Source: Shimia sp047124445
GTDB lineage: Bacteria > Pseudomonadota > Alphaproteobacteria > Rhodobacterales > Rhodobacteraceae
Assembly: GCF_047124445.1 (NCBI RefSeq)
Contig: NZ_CP138921.1
Span: forward strand, 2,976,001 to 3,040,000
Length of the DNA: 64,000 nucleotides
Direction: 5' to 3'
Shown here piece by piece: positions 35,075 through 43,897 of the stretch (positions within the stretch are counted from its first letter, which is position 1; every line of letters begins with the position of its first letter). The notes under the pieces are model-generated. The model made no database searches and was not told the origin of the DNA. It worked only from the letters and a program-made list of their open reading frames with translations. A program made the translations under genes and the position numbers.

Positions 35075-35376
35075 GGTGTTTGTCCTTTCAACAGATACTC
35101 CGCAATCCAATCGGCCTCAGCCTCTGTGATGAGGGGGCGCCACGGGGGCATTGCGGTGTCGGGAATGCCGTCGAGAATCACAGCCTTAAGCCCCTCGGCG
35201 TCATAGTGTTCGATGGTTTCCGGGCGGATGTCCGGCCCCAGACCGCCCTTGAGCGTCAAGCCATGGCACGAGCCACAATCCTGCAGCACAAACCGCTCCA
35301 GCTTGATGGGGTCCAAAGTGGGCTCCCCAGCAGCAGCGGTGCCTGCGAGGAGCAGCAAGGCCAAGAGCTTAGCCAT
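35071..35376 (-). CDS. nirC: Cytochrome c NirC
   Basis: Small periplasmic cytochrome c, 101 residues, with a signal peptide (MAKLLALLLLAGTAAAG) and one heme motif CGSCH at 34-38. The methionine in DTAMPPWRP is a likely axial ligand. NirC can donate electrons to cytochrome cd1 and take part in d1 maturation. It overlaps nirE by 8 bp at its start and nirF by 4 bp at its end. Confidence 0.9.
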   Translation of the reverse strand: MAKLLALLLLAGTAAAGEPTLDPIKLERFVLQDCGSCHGLTLKGGLGPDIRPETIEHYDAEGLKAVILDGIPDTAMPPWRPLITEAEADWIAEYLLKGQTP

Positions 35377-36133
35377 GGGCGGCGATCTCCTTTTCCGGGC
35401 TGAGCAGTGCGGAGTCATAAAGCGAGACCACTTTGCCGATCACAAAGAGCGTGGGCGGCTTCAGACCGGCGTCGCGGCTGTCTTGCACCACGCGGTTGAG
35501 TGTTGAAATCATCCGGCTTTCGTCGGCTGCGGAAACGCGCGAGATCGCCATCACCGGAGTGGAACCCGGCAAACCTTCGGTCATCAGGCCCACGGCGATC
35601 TGGCCAATGTTGGCGACGCCCATGTAGACCACCAAGGTGGTGTCCGGGTCGGCCAGTTTCTTCCAGTCCAGATCGAGCGCATTGTCGGCTTGGCGGTGTC
35701 CGGTCACATATTGCACGCCGGTGGCAAGGCCCCGGTGGGTAAGCGGCACGCCAGTCACACTGGCCGCACCTTGTGCAGCGGTGATCCCTGGCGCGTACTC
35801 GACCTCGACGCCCTGTTCGATCAGATGTGCGGCCTCTTCAGAGCCACGGCCAAAGATTAAGGGATCGCCCCCTTTGAGCCGAGCGACTGTGCGACCTGCC
35901 AGCGCTTCCTCCGCCAGGATCTCGTTGATACGCTCCTGCGGCACAGTGTGGCATTTGGGGGATTTACCGACAAAGATCATCTTGGCATCTGGGTTGGCCA
36001 TGGCGATGATCTCGTCAGAAACCAGACGGTCATAGACCACGGCGTCGGCCTCTTTCAGCATGCGGATGGCTTTTACGGTCATCAGCTCCGGGTCGCCGGG
36101 GCCTGCGCCGATCAGGTAAACTTTACCGGTCAT
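35369..36133 (-). CDS. nirE: Uroporphyrinogen-III C-methyltransferase NirE
   Basis: SAM-dependent methyltransferase that converts uroporphyrinogen III to precorrin-2, the entry to siroheme and heme d1. SAM-binding motifs GAGPGDPELMT and the GDPLIFGRG segment are present, with the C-terminal domain (TLVVYMGVANIGQIA). The length of 254 residues matches SUMT enzymes without oxidase or chelatase domains, so the iron step must be done by another enzyme, perhaps the CbiX-like protein at 28504. I start it at 36133 (MTGKVYLIG); an in-frame start at 36151 is possible. Confidence 0.93.
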   Translation of the reverse strand: MTGKVYLIGAGPGDPELMTVKAIRMLKEADAVVYDRLVSDEIIAMANPDAKMIFVGKSPKCHTVPQERINEILAEEALAGRTVARLKGGDPLIFGRGSEEAAHLIEQGVEVEYAPGITAAQGAASVTGVPLTHRGLATGVQYVTGHRQADNALDLDWKKLADPDTTLVVYMGVANIGQIAVGLMTEGLPGSTPVMAISRVSAADESRMISTLNRVVQDSRDAGLKPPTLFVIGKVVSLYDSALLSPEKEIAAHG

Positions 36134-36292
36134 ATCTCTCTCGCTCGTCATCTTGTGGCTGGCTGATCACCACACGACACAGGCAAAGACGGCGCAAAAT
36201 GCGCGCTTTCGAGACATTGCCAGCGGGTGAGGCTTGGGCCGGTTTATGAAAGCAAGGTGGCGGTTTTGGGCGGGTGATTCCTTGACAAAAGC

Positions 36293-36323
36293 TAAGGCGC
36301 GCCAGCTCTGACGCGCCTTATTT
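36293..36323. terminator. Intrinsic terminator after the cupredoxin gene
   Basis: Perfect 9-bp stem TAAGGCGCG with CGCGCCTTA (36293-36301 and 36312-36320) and a 10-base loop; AGCTTTTG follows on the - strand. It separates the cupredoxin transcript from nirE, so nirE probably has its own promoter in the 159 bp between. Confidence 0.75.
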
Positions 36324-36365
36324 CATTGACCAAAACATCAATCGAAAATGTGGTTTTTCAGAGGG

Positions 36366-36782
36366 TTACTCTGGCACCACCGTGACCATGCCAATCATTT
36401 TCTGGGTCTCCCAATGGGGGCCGCACAGGTAGTCCTGGTCGCCTTCGGTCAGGAAGGTGAATTCAATCACCTCTTCCGGAAACGCGCGGTCACTTTCGGG
36501 TTCGTTTGGCACTTTCACACTGTGGCTGGTGCGCTTGTCGACATTGGCCCAGCGCACGGTTGCGCCAACCGGCACTGTGATGGCGGCAGGGCAGAAGTTG
36601 TACTTGTACATTTTCACCACAACCACGCCTTCGGCATCGGCTGACGGTGCCCCGAACATCTCGACATATCGCTCTTCGGCTTCGGCACAGAGCCCTGCTG
36701 TGTCGTCCTCAGCCACAACAGGAAAAGCCGCGCCAAGCGCGACCAGAGGGGAGAGAGCAAGGGCAATCAAACGCGGGGACAT
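36366..36782 (-). CDS. Periplasmic cupredoxin (blue copper protein)
   Basis: A 138-residue protein with a signal peptide (ending FPVVAED) and a cupredoxin domain. Type 1 copper ligands are all present: His in TSHSV, Cys and His in YLCGPHWE, and Met in KMIGMV, though the Cys-Met spacing is longer than in pseudoazurin. Two extra cysteines (AGLCAEAE, YNFCPAAI) could form a disulfide. Its place in the nir cluster suggests an electron donor to NirS or partner of the multiheme protein upstream. Similar to, but not a classic, pseudoazurin. Confidence 0.85.
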   Translation of the reverse strand: MSPRLIALALSPLVALGAAFPVVAEDDTAGLCAEAEERYVEMFGAPSADAEGVVVVKMYKYNFCPAAITVPVGATVRWANVDKRTSHSVKVPNEPESDRAFPEEVIEFTFLTEGDQDYLCGPHWETQKMIGMVTVVPE

Positions 36783-36808
36783 TGGTCTTCCTTCCTAAAG
36801 CAAAAAGA

Positions 36809-36844
36809 AAAAGCGGCGACCAGAACCCTGGCCGCCGCTTTTTG
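36809..36844. terminator. Intrinsic terminator between the NirT-like and cupredoxin genes
   Basis: An 11-bp stem, AAAAAGCGGCG with CGCCGCTTTTT, has T and A tracts on both sides. It lies after the NirT-like gene and before the cupredoxin ATG on the - strand, so the cupredoxin is either read through or transcribed separately. Confidence 0.8.
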
Positions 36845-36847
36845 ATG

Positions 36848-38668
36848 TTATTGACCTACGACGTTAATGTCGGCGTCTGCGTTGTCCAGCGCCAGCCCAA
36901 GGTTGAGCGTGACGTGGTGGAAACGAGCGTCCGAATAGTCGTCGTGGATTGCAAACCCAACGGTGTAGGTTTTGCCAGCTTCCAGCGCGACATCACCGTC
37001 ACCACCAGCCAACGGCCGGGAGAACGTCACGGTCCAGGTGCCATCCGCAGAAAGGGATGCAGCCCCAGCCATCTCACCTTCATTCACGGTGCGGCTTTCT
37101 AGCAGATAGCCGTTTTCGGCGGTGCCATCGGCGTAGACACGCATCAGGTCCATGAAAGTACCATCTGCCAGCAGCTGATCCACTTCACCCTGTTCCTTCA
37201 GATTGGCCCAACCACCTTGTGCTTTGCCGCGACGGCCTTTGACTTCCACCTTGGTGCGGCTCTCGGTCAGATACTTGGTGATCGAGTCGCTCACATTCAG
37301 ACGACCAGCGGCATCCGCATTGGCAGCAATACCTTCGGCACCCGGATCAAACGGCATGTAGGTGTTGTCGGCATGACAAGTTGCCCAGCAGCCCACCTGC
37401 TCGCCCAGCTCAATGCCCGTGCCGGTGATCATCATGCCCACCTTGATCTGGTTGTCTGGGTCCATCTTGCCACCGTCGACAAAGGGAACTGGGTTGTGAC
37501 CAGCGTCTTCCCACTGCAGGCGGAAGTAGACGTTTTCACCGTCGTGCGCCGCTTGCAGCGTGGCCGGAATGGTGCCGCGCTTGCCTGGGATTGGGGTTGG
37601 CTCCAGCTCATCTTTTTTGCCGCCGCCACCAGCAACAATCTTGTTACCGATCGCTTCCAGCTCTTTGGCGTGACAGGTGGTGCATTGATCGCCACCTTTG
37701 GTGAGTGGACGGGCCCCGCCGTGTGTGCTGCCATTTTGCACCCACTCAAAAGAGGCCTGTCCTGGATAGAACAAGGTCAGATCCGCGCCGTCGACACCGT
37801 CCCAATTCACGTTGGCCCCGACGGTGTCGCCTGCAGCAGCAGGAGCCGCAGATGCTTCTGAGCCAGCATTGGCCGCAGCTAGTTCCGCCTCTACTTTGGC
37901 CCGCTCGTCCTCACGCGCGGCCGCTACCGCAGACTTTAGCTTCTCTTTGGCTGCCGCCGCTTCAGCTTTCTTGGCGGCTTCTTCTTCGGCTTCTTTGGCC
38001 TCTACCCGTGCCAGGCTTTCAAGATAGGCTGCCGGGACTTCGCGAATGAACTTCGGATTGGGCGCTTCCAGGACTTCCAGATATTCTTCGTCCGCCCGAT
38101 CCCGAGCATCGGAGTGCGCGATCCCTTTGTGGCAATCGATACAGGTCTGCCCGGTTTTCATCGCGTTCAAATGCTGCGCGCGTGCCCGGGGTTTCTGGAA
38201 CTCCGGCATCATGCTTTCAAAGTCGTGACAGTTGCGGCATTCGATCGAGTCGGTTTTTTTCATCCGCTCCCATTCGTTCATAGCCAGATGCAGACGCTTG
38301 GCCTCAAACTTCTCACGCGTGTTGATGGTGCCGGTGATCTTGCCCCAAACCTCGCGAGACGCTTTGATTTTGCGGATGATCTTGTGCGTCCAGTCTTTGG
38401 GCACGTGACAATCCGAACAGACCGCGCCGACACCCGAGCGGTTCACATCGTGGATTGTGCCTTGGTATTCCTGATACACAAAATCATTCATCTCGTGACA
38501 GGACACACAGAATTCTTTGGTGTTGGTGGCTTCCATGGCGGTGTTGAAACCACCCCAGAAGATAATGCCGGCCACAAAGACGCCTAGGATACCGGCCAGC
38601 GGCATTCCCCATATGAAATAGCGGCGCCAAATTGGGGCTTTTGGCTCTTGGTCATCGGACTGCGACAT
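36848..38668 (-). CDS. NapC/NirT-like multiheme cytochrome fused to ethylbenzene-dehydrogenase-type heme domain
   Basis: A membrane-anchored periplasmic cytochrome of 606 residues. An N-terminal helix (about 18-42) is followed by a NapC/NirT tetraheme domain with CVSCH, CSDCH, CRNCH and CIDCH (starting near 54, 84, 144 and 176). Next is an alanine/glutamate/lysine-rich coiled-coil-like linker (about 218-275). The C-terminal domain looks like the heme-binding EB_dh family; it has CTTCH near 329 and CWATCH near 427, a CX3CH spacing. NirT proteins take electrons from quinol for periplasmic reductases, so it probably feeds NirS or the cupredoxin. GGAGC stands seven bases before the ATG at 38668. 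Usual NirT proteins have about 200 residues. Confidence 0.82.
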   Translation of the reverse strand: MSQSDDQEPKAPIWRRYFIWGMPLAGILGVFVAGIIFWGGFNTAMEATNTKEFCVSCHEMNDFVYQEYQGTIHDVNRSGVGAVCSDCHVPKDWTHKIIRKIKASREVWGKITGTINTREKFEAKRLHLAMNEWERMKKTDSIECRNCHDFESMMPEFQKPRARAQHLNAMKTGQTCIDCHKGIAHSDARDRADEEYLEVLEAPNPKFIREVPAAYLESLARVEAKEAEEEAAKKAEAAAAKEKLKSAVAAAREDERAKVEAELAAANAGSEASAAPAAAGDTVGANVNWDGVDGADLTLFYPGQASFEWVQNGSTHGGARPLTKGGDQCTTCHAKELEAIGNKIVAGGGGKKDELEPTPIPGKRGTIPATLQAAHDGENVYFRLQWEDAGHNPVPFVDGGKMDPDNQIKVGMMITGTGIELGEQVGCWATCHADNTYMPFDPGAEGIAANADAAGRLNVSDSITKYLTESRTKVEVKGRRGKAQGGWANLKEQGEVDQLLADGTFMDLMRVYADGTAENGYLLESRTVNEGEMAGAASLSADGTWTVTFSRPLAGGDGDVALEAGKTYTVGFAIHDDYSDARFHHVTLNLGLALDNADADINVVGQ

Positions 38669-38714
38669 GTCCATGCTCCGTTTTGGCTGTGGGTCGGTCC
38701 GTCAGCAGGACCGG

Positions 38715-38755
38715 CGAAAAACGGAGGGGCGGGCGCTTGGCCCGCCCCTCTTTGG
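38715..38755. terminator. Intrinsic terminator after nirS
   Basis: An 11-bp GC-rich stem, GAGGGGCGGGC with GCCCGCCCCTC (38724-38734 and 38740-38750), is followed on the - strand by CGTTTTTCG. It lies between nirS and the NirT-like gene and may partly uncouple them. Confidence 0.8.
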
Positions 38756-38773
38756 GTTTTTCCGATGCAACCT

Positions 38774-40447
38774 TTAGGTCACGTGGTTCGACCGGTTGTA
38801 GACGTTGAACTTGCCGGTTGGCGCATAGAGACCTTTGATCCGGCCGATCTCTTCAAGCGTTTTGGCGTCGAAGATCACGATCTCACCGTTTGGTTCCAGC
38901 GAGTCAGACAGGTTCCACTTGGAGACCCAGACCTCGGTGCCATCCTGGTTGAATTCGAAGTGCACCGCAGCGGAGCCTTCTTCTTCGGTGATCTGGATGG
39001 TCTTCACGATCTCACCAGTCTCTTTGCTGATGACCTGCACCGATTGCTGAATTTCAGGCTCAGGGTGCTTGGTCTGATCAGCCCAGATGTAGTCAGATTC
39101 TGGGTGGGTCCGGATAAAGAGGCCCGCCCCATCGGTTTCGGTCTCGTAGCAGACTTTCCAAGCCTGATCCGGATAGTTCTCTGGGTCGTTGCCCCAAACC
39201 GTCACAGCACCAACACCAAGGTGGGTTGTGCCAGCCACCGGACCACAATTTGGGTCGATCCAGTTTGCGCCTGGGCCAGGGTGTGGCAGCGCGGCTGTGT
39301 CGATCATCGCTTCCAGCTTGTGAGTCTCGGTGTCAACAACCACCATTTTGTTGGAGGCGTTGGCAGCGATCTGGAAATAACGACCGGTTGGGTCAAAGAA
39401 GCCATCGTGCAGGAACTTCGCGGAGTTGATCTTATCGATCCGCAGGTTGTCCATGTCGGTGTAGTCAACTTGCCAAAGCTGGCCGAGTTCTTTCACCGCC
39501 ACAATCCAGGTTGGCTCGTTTGGTGTGGTGTAGATGGCGGCCACACGGGCTTCTTCTACGTATTCACCGTCCACGTTGGTACCGCGTGTCGAGACAACTT
39601 TCACAGGCTCCATGGTCTGCGCATCAACGATGGCAAAGTGTGGAGGCCAGTAGCCGCCACCGATCACGTATTTACCGTCGCCGGATACGGCCACGTCACG
39701 TGCGTCGTAGGCAATCTTGACTTCGGACACCAACATCTTATCCGGCGTCTGCCAGAGGTCGATCTTGGTCATCTTGCCGTCACGGCCCATGGTGTACCAG
39801 AAGCGACCTGGGTTCTCTGGCTCTTCAATCGAGTGGTGCTCAGACGCTTTCAGAACGTGCACAGCATAGCCAGTTGGGATGTGTGCCAGAACTTCTTTGG
39901 TGTCGCCGTCGATCACGGCCACCTTACCTACGTCACGCTCGATGACGACGAAGAAGTTTTCCCAGTTGCGGCCGTGCAGCGGCTCGGTTGGGTAGTCGGC
40001 TTCTTCAACATAGACCTTCCGGGTCTCTTTCATCTGCGCCAAAGACATTTCTGGTGGGGTTGGCGGCTCCATCATAATGTAGGTCGCCATGTCTTTGATC
40101 TGCTCCTCGGTCATAATGTCCGAGAAGTTGTTCATACCGCCTTCGGTACCCCAGGCGATGATTTTTTCCAGGCGCTCTTGGCCCAGCTTCAACGTGCCCG
40201 TCTCTGTGACGGAACCGTCTGCGTTTTTAACTTTCACAATTGGCTCGAGGCTTTTGCCGGTGGCGCCTTTGCGCAGCACACCGTGACAGCCAGCACACTG
40301 CTCGAAATACAGCTGTTTGGAGGCTTCGAATTTCTCTTCGCTCAGCGTCGGGGCTTCGGCAAGCGCCGGCACAGCAACGCTGCCGAGCATCATGGCCAGG
40401 CCAATCCCGAGCGAATTGCGGACTTTTTGGGTGGTTCCAAGTGACAT
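38774..40447 (-). CDS. nirS: Cytochrome cd1 nitrite reductase
   Basis: Periplasmic enzyme that reduces nitrite to NO. The 557-residue precursor has a signal peptide (to about residue 31), a cytochrome c domain with CAGCH at 51-55 and the eight-bladed d1 propeller. The active-site histidines are in FLHDGFFDPTGR and LPHPGPGANW. I choose the ATG at 40447 because the signal peptide begins there; an in-frame TTG at 40522 lies in the regulatory box. A perfect TTGAC-N4-GTCAA box precedes it, and a Dnr-like regulator gene lies upstream. It determines the nirS, not nirK, type of denitrification. Confidence 0.98.
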   Translation of the reverse strand: MSLGTTQKVRNSLGIGLAMMLGSVAVPALAEAPTLSEEKFEASKQLYFEQCAGCHGVLRKGATGKSLEPIVKVKNADGSVTETGTLKLGQERLEKIIAWGTEGGMNNFSDIMTEEQIKDMATYIMMEPPTPPEMSLAQMKETRKVYVEEADYPTEPLHGRNWENFFVVIERDVGKVAVIDGDTKEVLAHIPTGYAVHVLKASEHHSIEEPENPGRFWYTMGRDGKMTKIDLWQTPDKMLVSEVKIAYDARDVAVSGDGKYVIGGGYWPPHFAIVDAQTMEPVKVVSTRGTNVDGEYVEEARVAAIYTTPNEPTWIVAVKELGQLWQVDYTDMDNLRIDKINSAKFLHDGFFDPTGRYFQIAANASNKMVVVDTETHKLEAMIDTAALPHPGPGANWIDPNCGPVAGTTHLGVGAVTVWGNDPENYPDQAWKVCYETETDGAGLFIRTHPESDYIWADQTKHPEPEIQQSVQVISKETGEIVKTIQITEEEGSAAVHFEFNQDGTEVWVSKWNLSDSLEPNGEIVIFDAKTLEEIGRIKGLYAPTGKFNVYNRSNHVT

Positions 40448-40508
40448 GATCACTCTCCGTTTGCTTGGTGAGGCAAGCGGACAATGCGCCCATGTCACGG
40501 CGCTCAAC

Positions 40509-40522
40509 TTGACAATAGTCAA
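40509..40522. promoter_or_regulatory. FNR/Dnr-type box upstream of nirS
   Basis: TTGAC-AATA-GTCAA is a perfect palindrome, centred 68.5 bp before the nirS ATG. A CATTGT element about 23 bp beyond the box on the - strand could be the -10. It is the best match among the boxes in the window and the likely target of the regulator encoded next to it. Confidence 0.8.
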
Positions 40523-40740
40523 CAGCCCTCACGAAAAAGAGAGGAATGAGTAATTTTGGTTATAAGTCATTATGTTACACCAAAAACATCCATCTTGTGC
40601 GCAAGTTTTTGACGCAACCTAAAGGAGATGTGTGGCGAAGAAATGCACCCCAAGGTAAAGATTGGCGTGTCAAAAATTATGCCCGTCAGATGCAGTTTTT
40701 CCGCAAACCACCCGGCAAAAAGTGGATTCGGCGGTGAGTC

Positions 40741-41439
40741 TCAGCGCGTCCAGGCTTGCGCCGGATCTTCCTCGCAGTAGACGCGCAGATGCTCGATGTC
40801 TTCGATTTTGGCGAGGTTCTGTTTGATCTGCACCCCTTCGGATTTGAGTCGTGCAAACGCCCGGCTCAGGCTCTCAGGCTTCATCCCCAAACGCCCGGCA
40901 ATGAGGATTTTGTCGTAGGGCAGAACGACCTCACAAGAGCCTTCATCCGCGTTGCTGAGCTCGCACAAGAACTCCGCCACCCGCTGCGCACTGGTCCGCG
41001 CCTTGAGCGCCTCAATCTGGCCCACAAGACTGTGCAAATGACGGAAGGTGGAGGCCAAGAGGGAGATGGCCGCCTCAGGCGTTTCGCGGATGCGACGCAA
41101 GTAGTCGTCCGCCTCAATACGCATCAGTTTCAGGGAGGTCACAGCCTCAGCCGACACCGGATACACATCACCCCGAAAGGCCAGCGCTTCGCCAAAGCTG
41201 CGGCCTTGGGTAAACACCCCCACAACCGCCTCGGTGCCGCTTGGCGCAATCCGATAGAGCTTGCACCAGCCAGATATCACAATGAAGATCGCCGTGGCTT
41301 TCTCGCCTTGCAGAAAGATGGTCTGGCCGCGGTCATATTCGGTGACATGTGCTGTCGACAGAAGCGTCTCTACTTCTTCTTCCGGCATGCTGCTAAACAG
41401 CAGCGACTGACGCGCTACGGCCTTGTATTCTGGCTGCAT
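40741..41439 (-). CDS. Crp/Fnr-family regulator, Dnr/NnrR-like
   Basis: A 232-residue regulator with an N-terminal cyclic-nucleotide-type domain (TIFLQGEKATAIFIVISGWCKLYRI, then GRSFGEALAF), a dimerisation helix and a C-terminal winged helix (LIAGRLGMKPESLSRAFARLKSEG). The N-terminus has no cysteine cluster, so it is not an oxygen-sensing FNR/FnrL. The FGEALAF segment and layout match Dnr-type NO-responsive regulators. It lies directly upstream of nirS. GGGGAG precedes the ATG at 41439. It is the likely reader of the TTGAC-N4-GTCAA boxes. Confidence 0.88.
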   Translation of the reverse strand: MQPEYKAVARQSLLFSSMPEEEVETLLSTAHVTEYDRGQTIFLQGEKATAIFIVISGWCKLYRIAPSGTEAVVGVFTQGRSFGEALAFRGDVYPVSAEAVTSLKLMRIEADDYLRRIRETPEAAISLLASTFRHLHSLVGQIEALKARTSAQRVAEFLCELSNADEGSCEVVLPYDKILIAGRLGMKPESLSRAFARLKSEGVQIKQNLAKIEDIEHLRVYCEEDPAQAWTR

Positions 41440-41504
41440 CTGCTGGCTCCCCTGCTCACCTATTCTGGATAGGCCGGACCCGCTCACCAATGCAAGCAGG
41501 GTAA

Positions 41505-41527
41505 AAAATACATAATTCCTGTATTTT
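41505..41527. promoter_or_regulatory. AT-rich inverted repeat upstream of the Dnr-like gene
   Basis: AAAATACA and TGTATTTT (41505-41512 and 41520-41527) are separated by seven bases, between the rlmN stop and the regulator start on the - strand. It may be a weak terminator for rlmN or an operator for the regulator gene. It does not match the FNR/Dnr box. Confidence 0.4.
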
Positions 41528-41550
41528 ATAGCGCTACCAGGCGGCTTCGC

Positions 41551-42744
<1,194 letters not shown>

Positions 42745-42835
42745 GGCTCTGGGACTCATCTGGGAATTCAAGCGGTGCAGATACACCATTTAGGGCGTTT
42801 TGCAAATAATGCCAGAAAACGCGCTTAACGCCAAA

Positions 42836-42862
42836 ACCAACTGACAGACCGTGTCAGTTGGT
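42836..42862. promoter_or_regulatory. Perfect palindrome, candidate YafY operator
   Basis: ACCAACTGACA and TGTCAGTTGGT (11-bp arms, five-base spacer) lie 47 bp before the ABM-like gene that precedes a YafY regulator. The core ACTGACA/TGTCAGT is the same heptamer found twice next to the other YafY regulator at 4819. A lone palindrome at a promoter strongly suggests a repressor site. Confidence 0.6.
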
Positions 42863-42909
42863 GTGTGAGAGAAGACGCACATCACAAACGGACAACACAG
42901 GAGACCATC

Positions 42910-43215
42910 ATGTCTGTGATCGAAATTGTACGCTATCGCCTGAAGACCGAAGCAACACCAGACCAAGCCGTAGCCGCCTGGGAGAAATCCCAAAGCTTTG
43001 CCAAGGCACAGCCGGGGTTCATCGGGCGCCGCATTGCCACCACGATCGATGGAGAATGGATTGACGAAGTGGAATGGGAAAGCCTTGAGGACGCACATGC
43101 TGCGGCGTCCGCGTTCAATCCTGAAACTTATCCGGAGTTGATGGACCTCCTGGCGGTTCTGGATCAAAGTTCCATGAGCATGACCCACTACACCGTTCAA
43201 GGAAGCACAGCCTAA
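42910..43215 (+). CDS. Antibiotic biosynthesis monooxygenase-like (dimeric alpha-beta barrel) protein
   Basis: A 101-residue protein with the ferredoxin-like dimeric fold of the ABM or EthD-like group (VIEIVRYRLKTEATPDQAVAA, GFIGRRIATTIDGEWIDEVEW). AGGAG precedes the ATG at 42910. One base separates it from the YafY regulator that follows. Members oxidise or bind small aromatic or heme-like molecules, but no substrate can be read here. A palindrome upstream suggests repression by the neighbouring regulator. Confidence 0.75.
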   Translation: MSVIEIVRYRLKTEATPDQAVAAWEKSQSFAKAQPGFIGRRIATTIDGEWIDEVEWESLEDAHAAASAFNPETYPELMDLLAVLDQSSMSMTHYTVQGSTA

Positions 43216-43216
43216 A

Positions 43217-43897
43217 ATGCGCCGGACCGACCGTCTTTTTGATCTGATCCAGCTCCTGCGCGATGGACGTTTGCACACTGCGTCTGATCTGGCAGAGCAG
43301 ATGGAGGTGTCGGTCCGTACCATTTACCGCGACATGGACACACTGGTGGCCTCTGGCATTCCGGTCGAAGGCGAGCGCGGGGTGGGTTACATTCTACGCG
43401 CCCCGGTGTTCATGCCACCCATGGCGCTCACCCAAGTGGAGTTGGAGGCGCTGCATCTCGGGGCGGCGTTGGTGCGCCAAACGGCTGATACCGAGCTACA
43501 AGAGGCGGCCACACGGGTTCTCACCAAAATTGACCAGTCCATGCCGGAGCCGATGTTCGGCGCGCTGGATGGCTTTGGCAAAGAGATTTTTGCCGCGCCG
43601 GAGGTCGCGGCGAGCTTTGGCAATATGCCCACCATCCGGCATGCAATTCGCGAAAAACTGGTGATGCTGATTGACTACACAGCCCTCAATGGACGCCACA
43701 GCCGCCGCCGCATTCGCCCGTTGCAAATGGAATACTGGGGCCGTGCCTGGACCTGCACCGGATGGTGCGAGGAACGTGGGGATTTTCGGGTGTTTCGCGT
43801 GGACCGCATCAACGACATCCTCGTGCCCGGCGACCGGTTCGAGCAGGAACCGGGCCAGACATTGGTGGATTACCTCAAGCGGTTTGAGGCAAGTTAG
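43217..43897 (+). CDS. YafY/WYL-family transcriptional regulator (second)
   Basis: A 226-residue regulator with HTH_11 winged helix (MEVSVRTIYRDMDTLVASG) and WYL domain (IDYTALNGRHSRRRIRPLQMEYWG). It is paralogous to the protein at 4081-4797. It is co-transcribed with the ABM-like gene, one base downstream of its stop, and probably represses that pair through the palindrome at 42836. The last codons overlap the convergent Hint gene by four bases. Confidence 0.86.
   Translation: MRRTDRLFDLIQLLRDGRLHTASDLAEQMEVSVRTIYRDMDTLVASGIPVEGERGVGYILRAPVFMPPMALTQVELEALHLGAALVRQTADTELQEAATRVLTKIDQSMPEPMFGALDGFGKEIFAAPEVAASFGNMPTIRHAIREKLVMLIDYTALNGRHSRRRIRPLQMEYWGRAWTCTGWCEERGDFRVFRVDRINDILVPGDRFEQEPGQTLVDYLKRFEAS

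Noticed and set aside
36282..36295. TTGACAAAAGCTAA as an FNR/Dnr box between the cupredoxin gene and nirE
   Set aside because: The right arm has two mismatches to GTCAA and it overlaps a terminator stem.
38648..40444. 598-codon open frame on the + strand opposite nirS
   Set aside because: It is the antisense shadow of nirS, with a His/Val/Trp-rich composition and no protein features.
40546..40737. Small basic open frame (63 codons) between nirS and the Dnr-like gene
   Set aside because: The purine-rich GAGAGGA is too close to the ATG for good initiation, and the protein shows no recognisable pattern. It could be real but I cannot support it.
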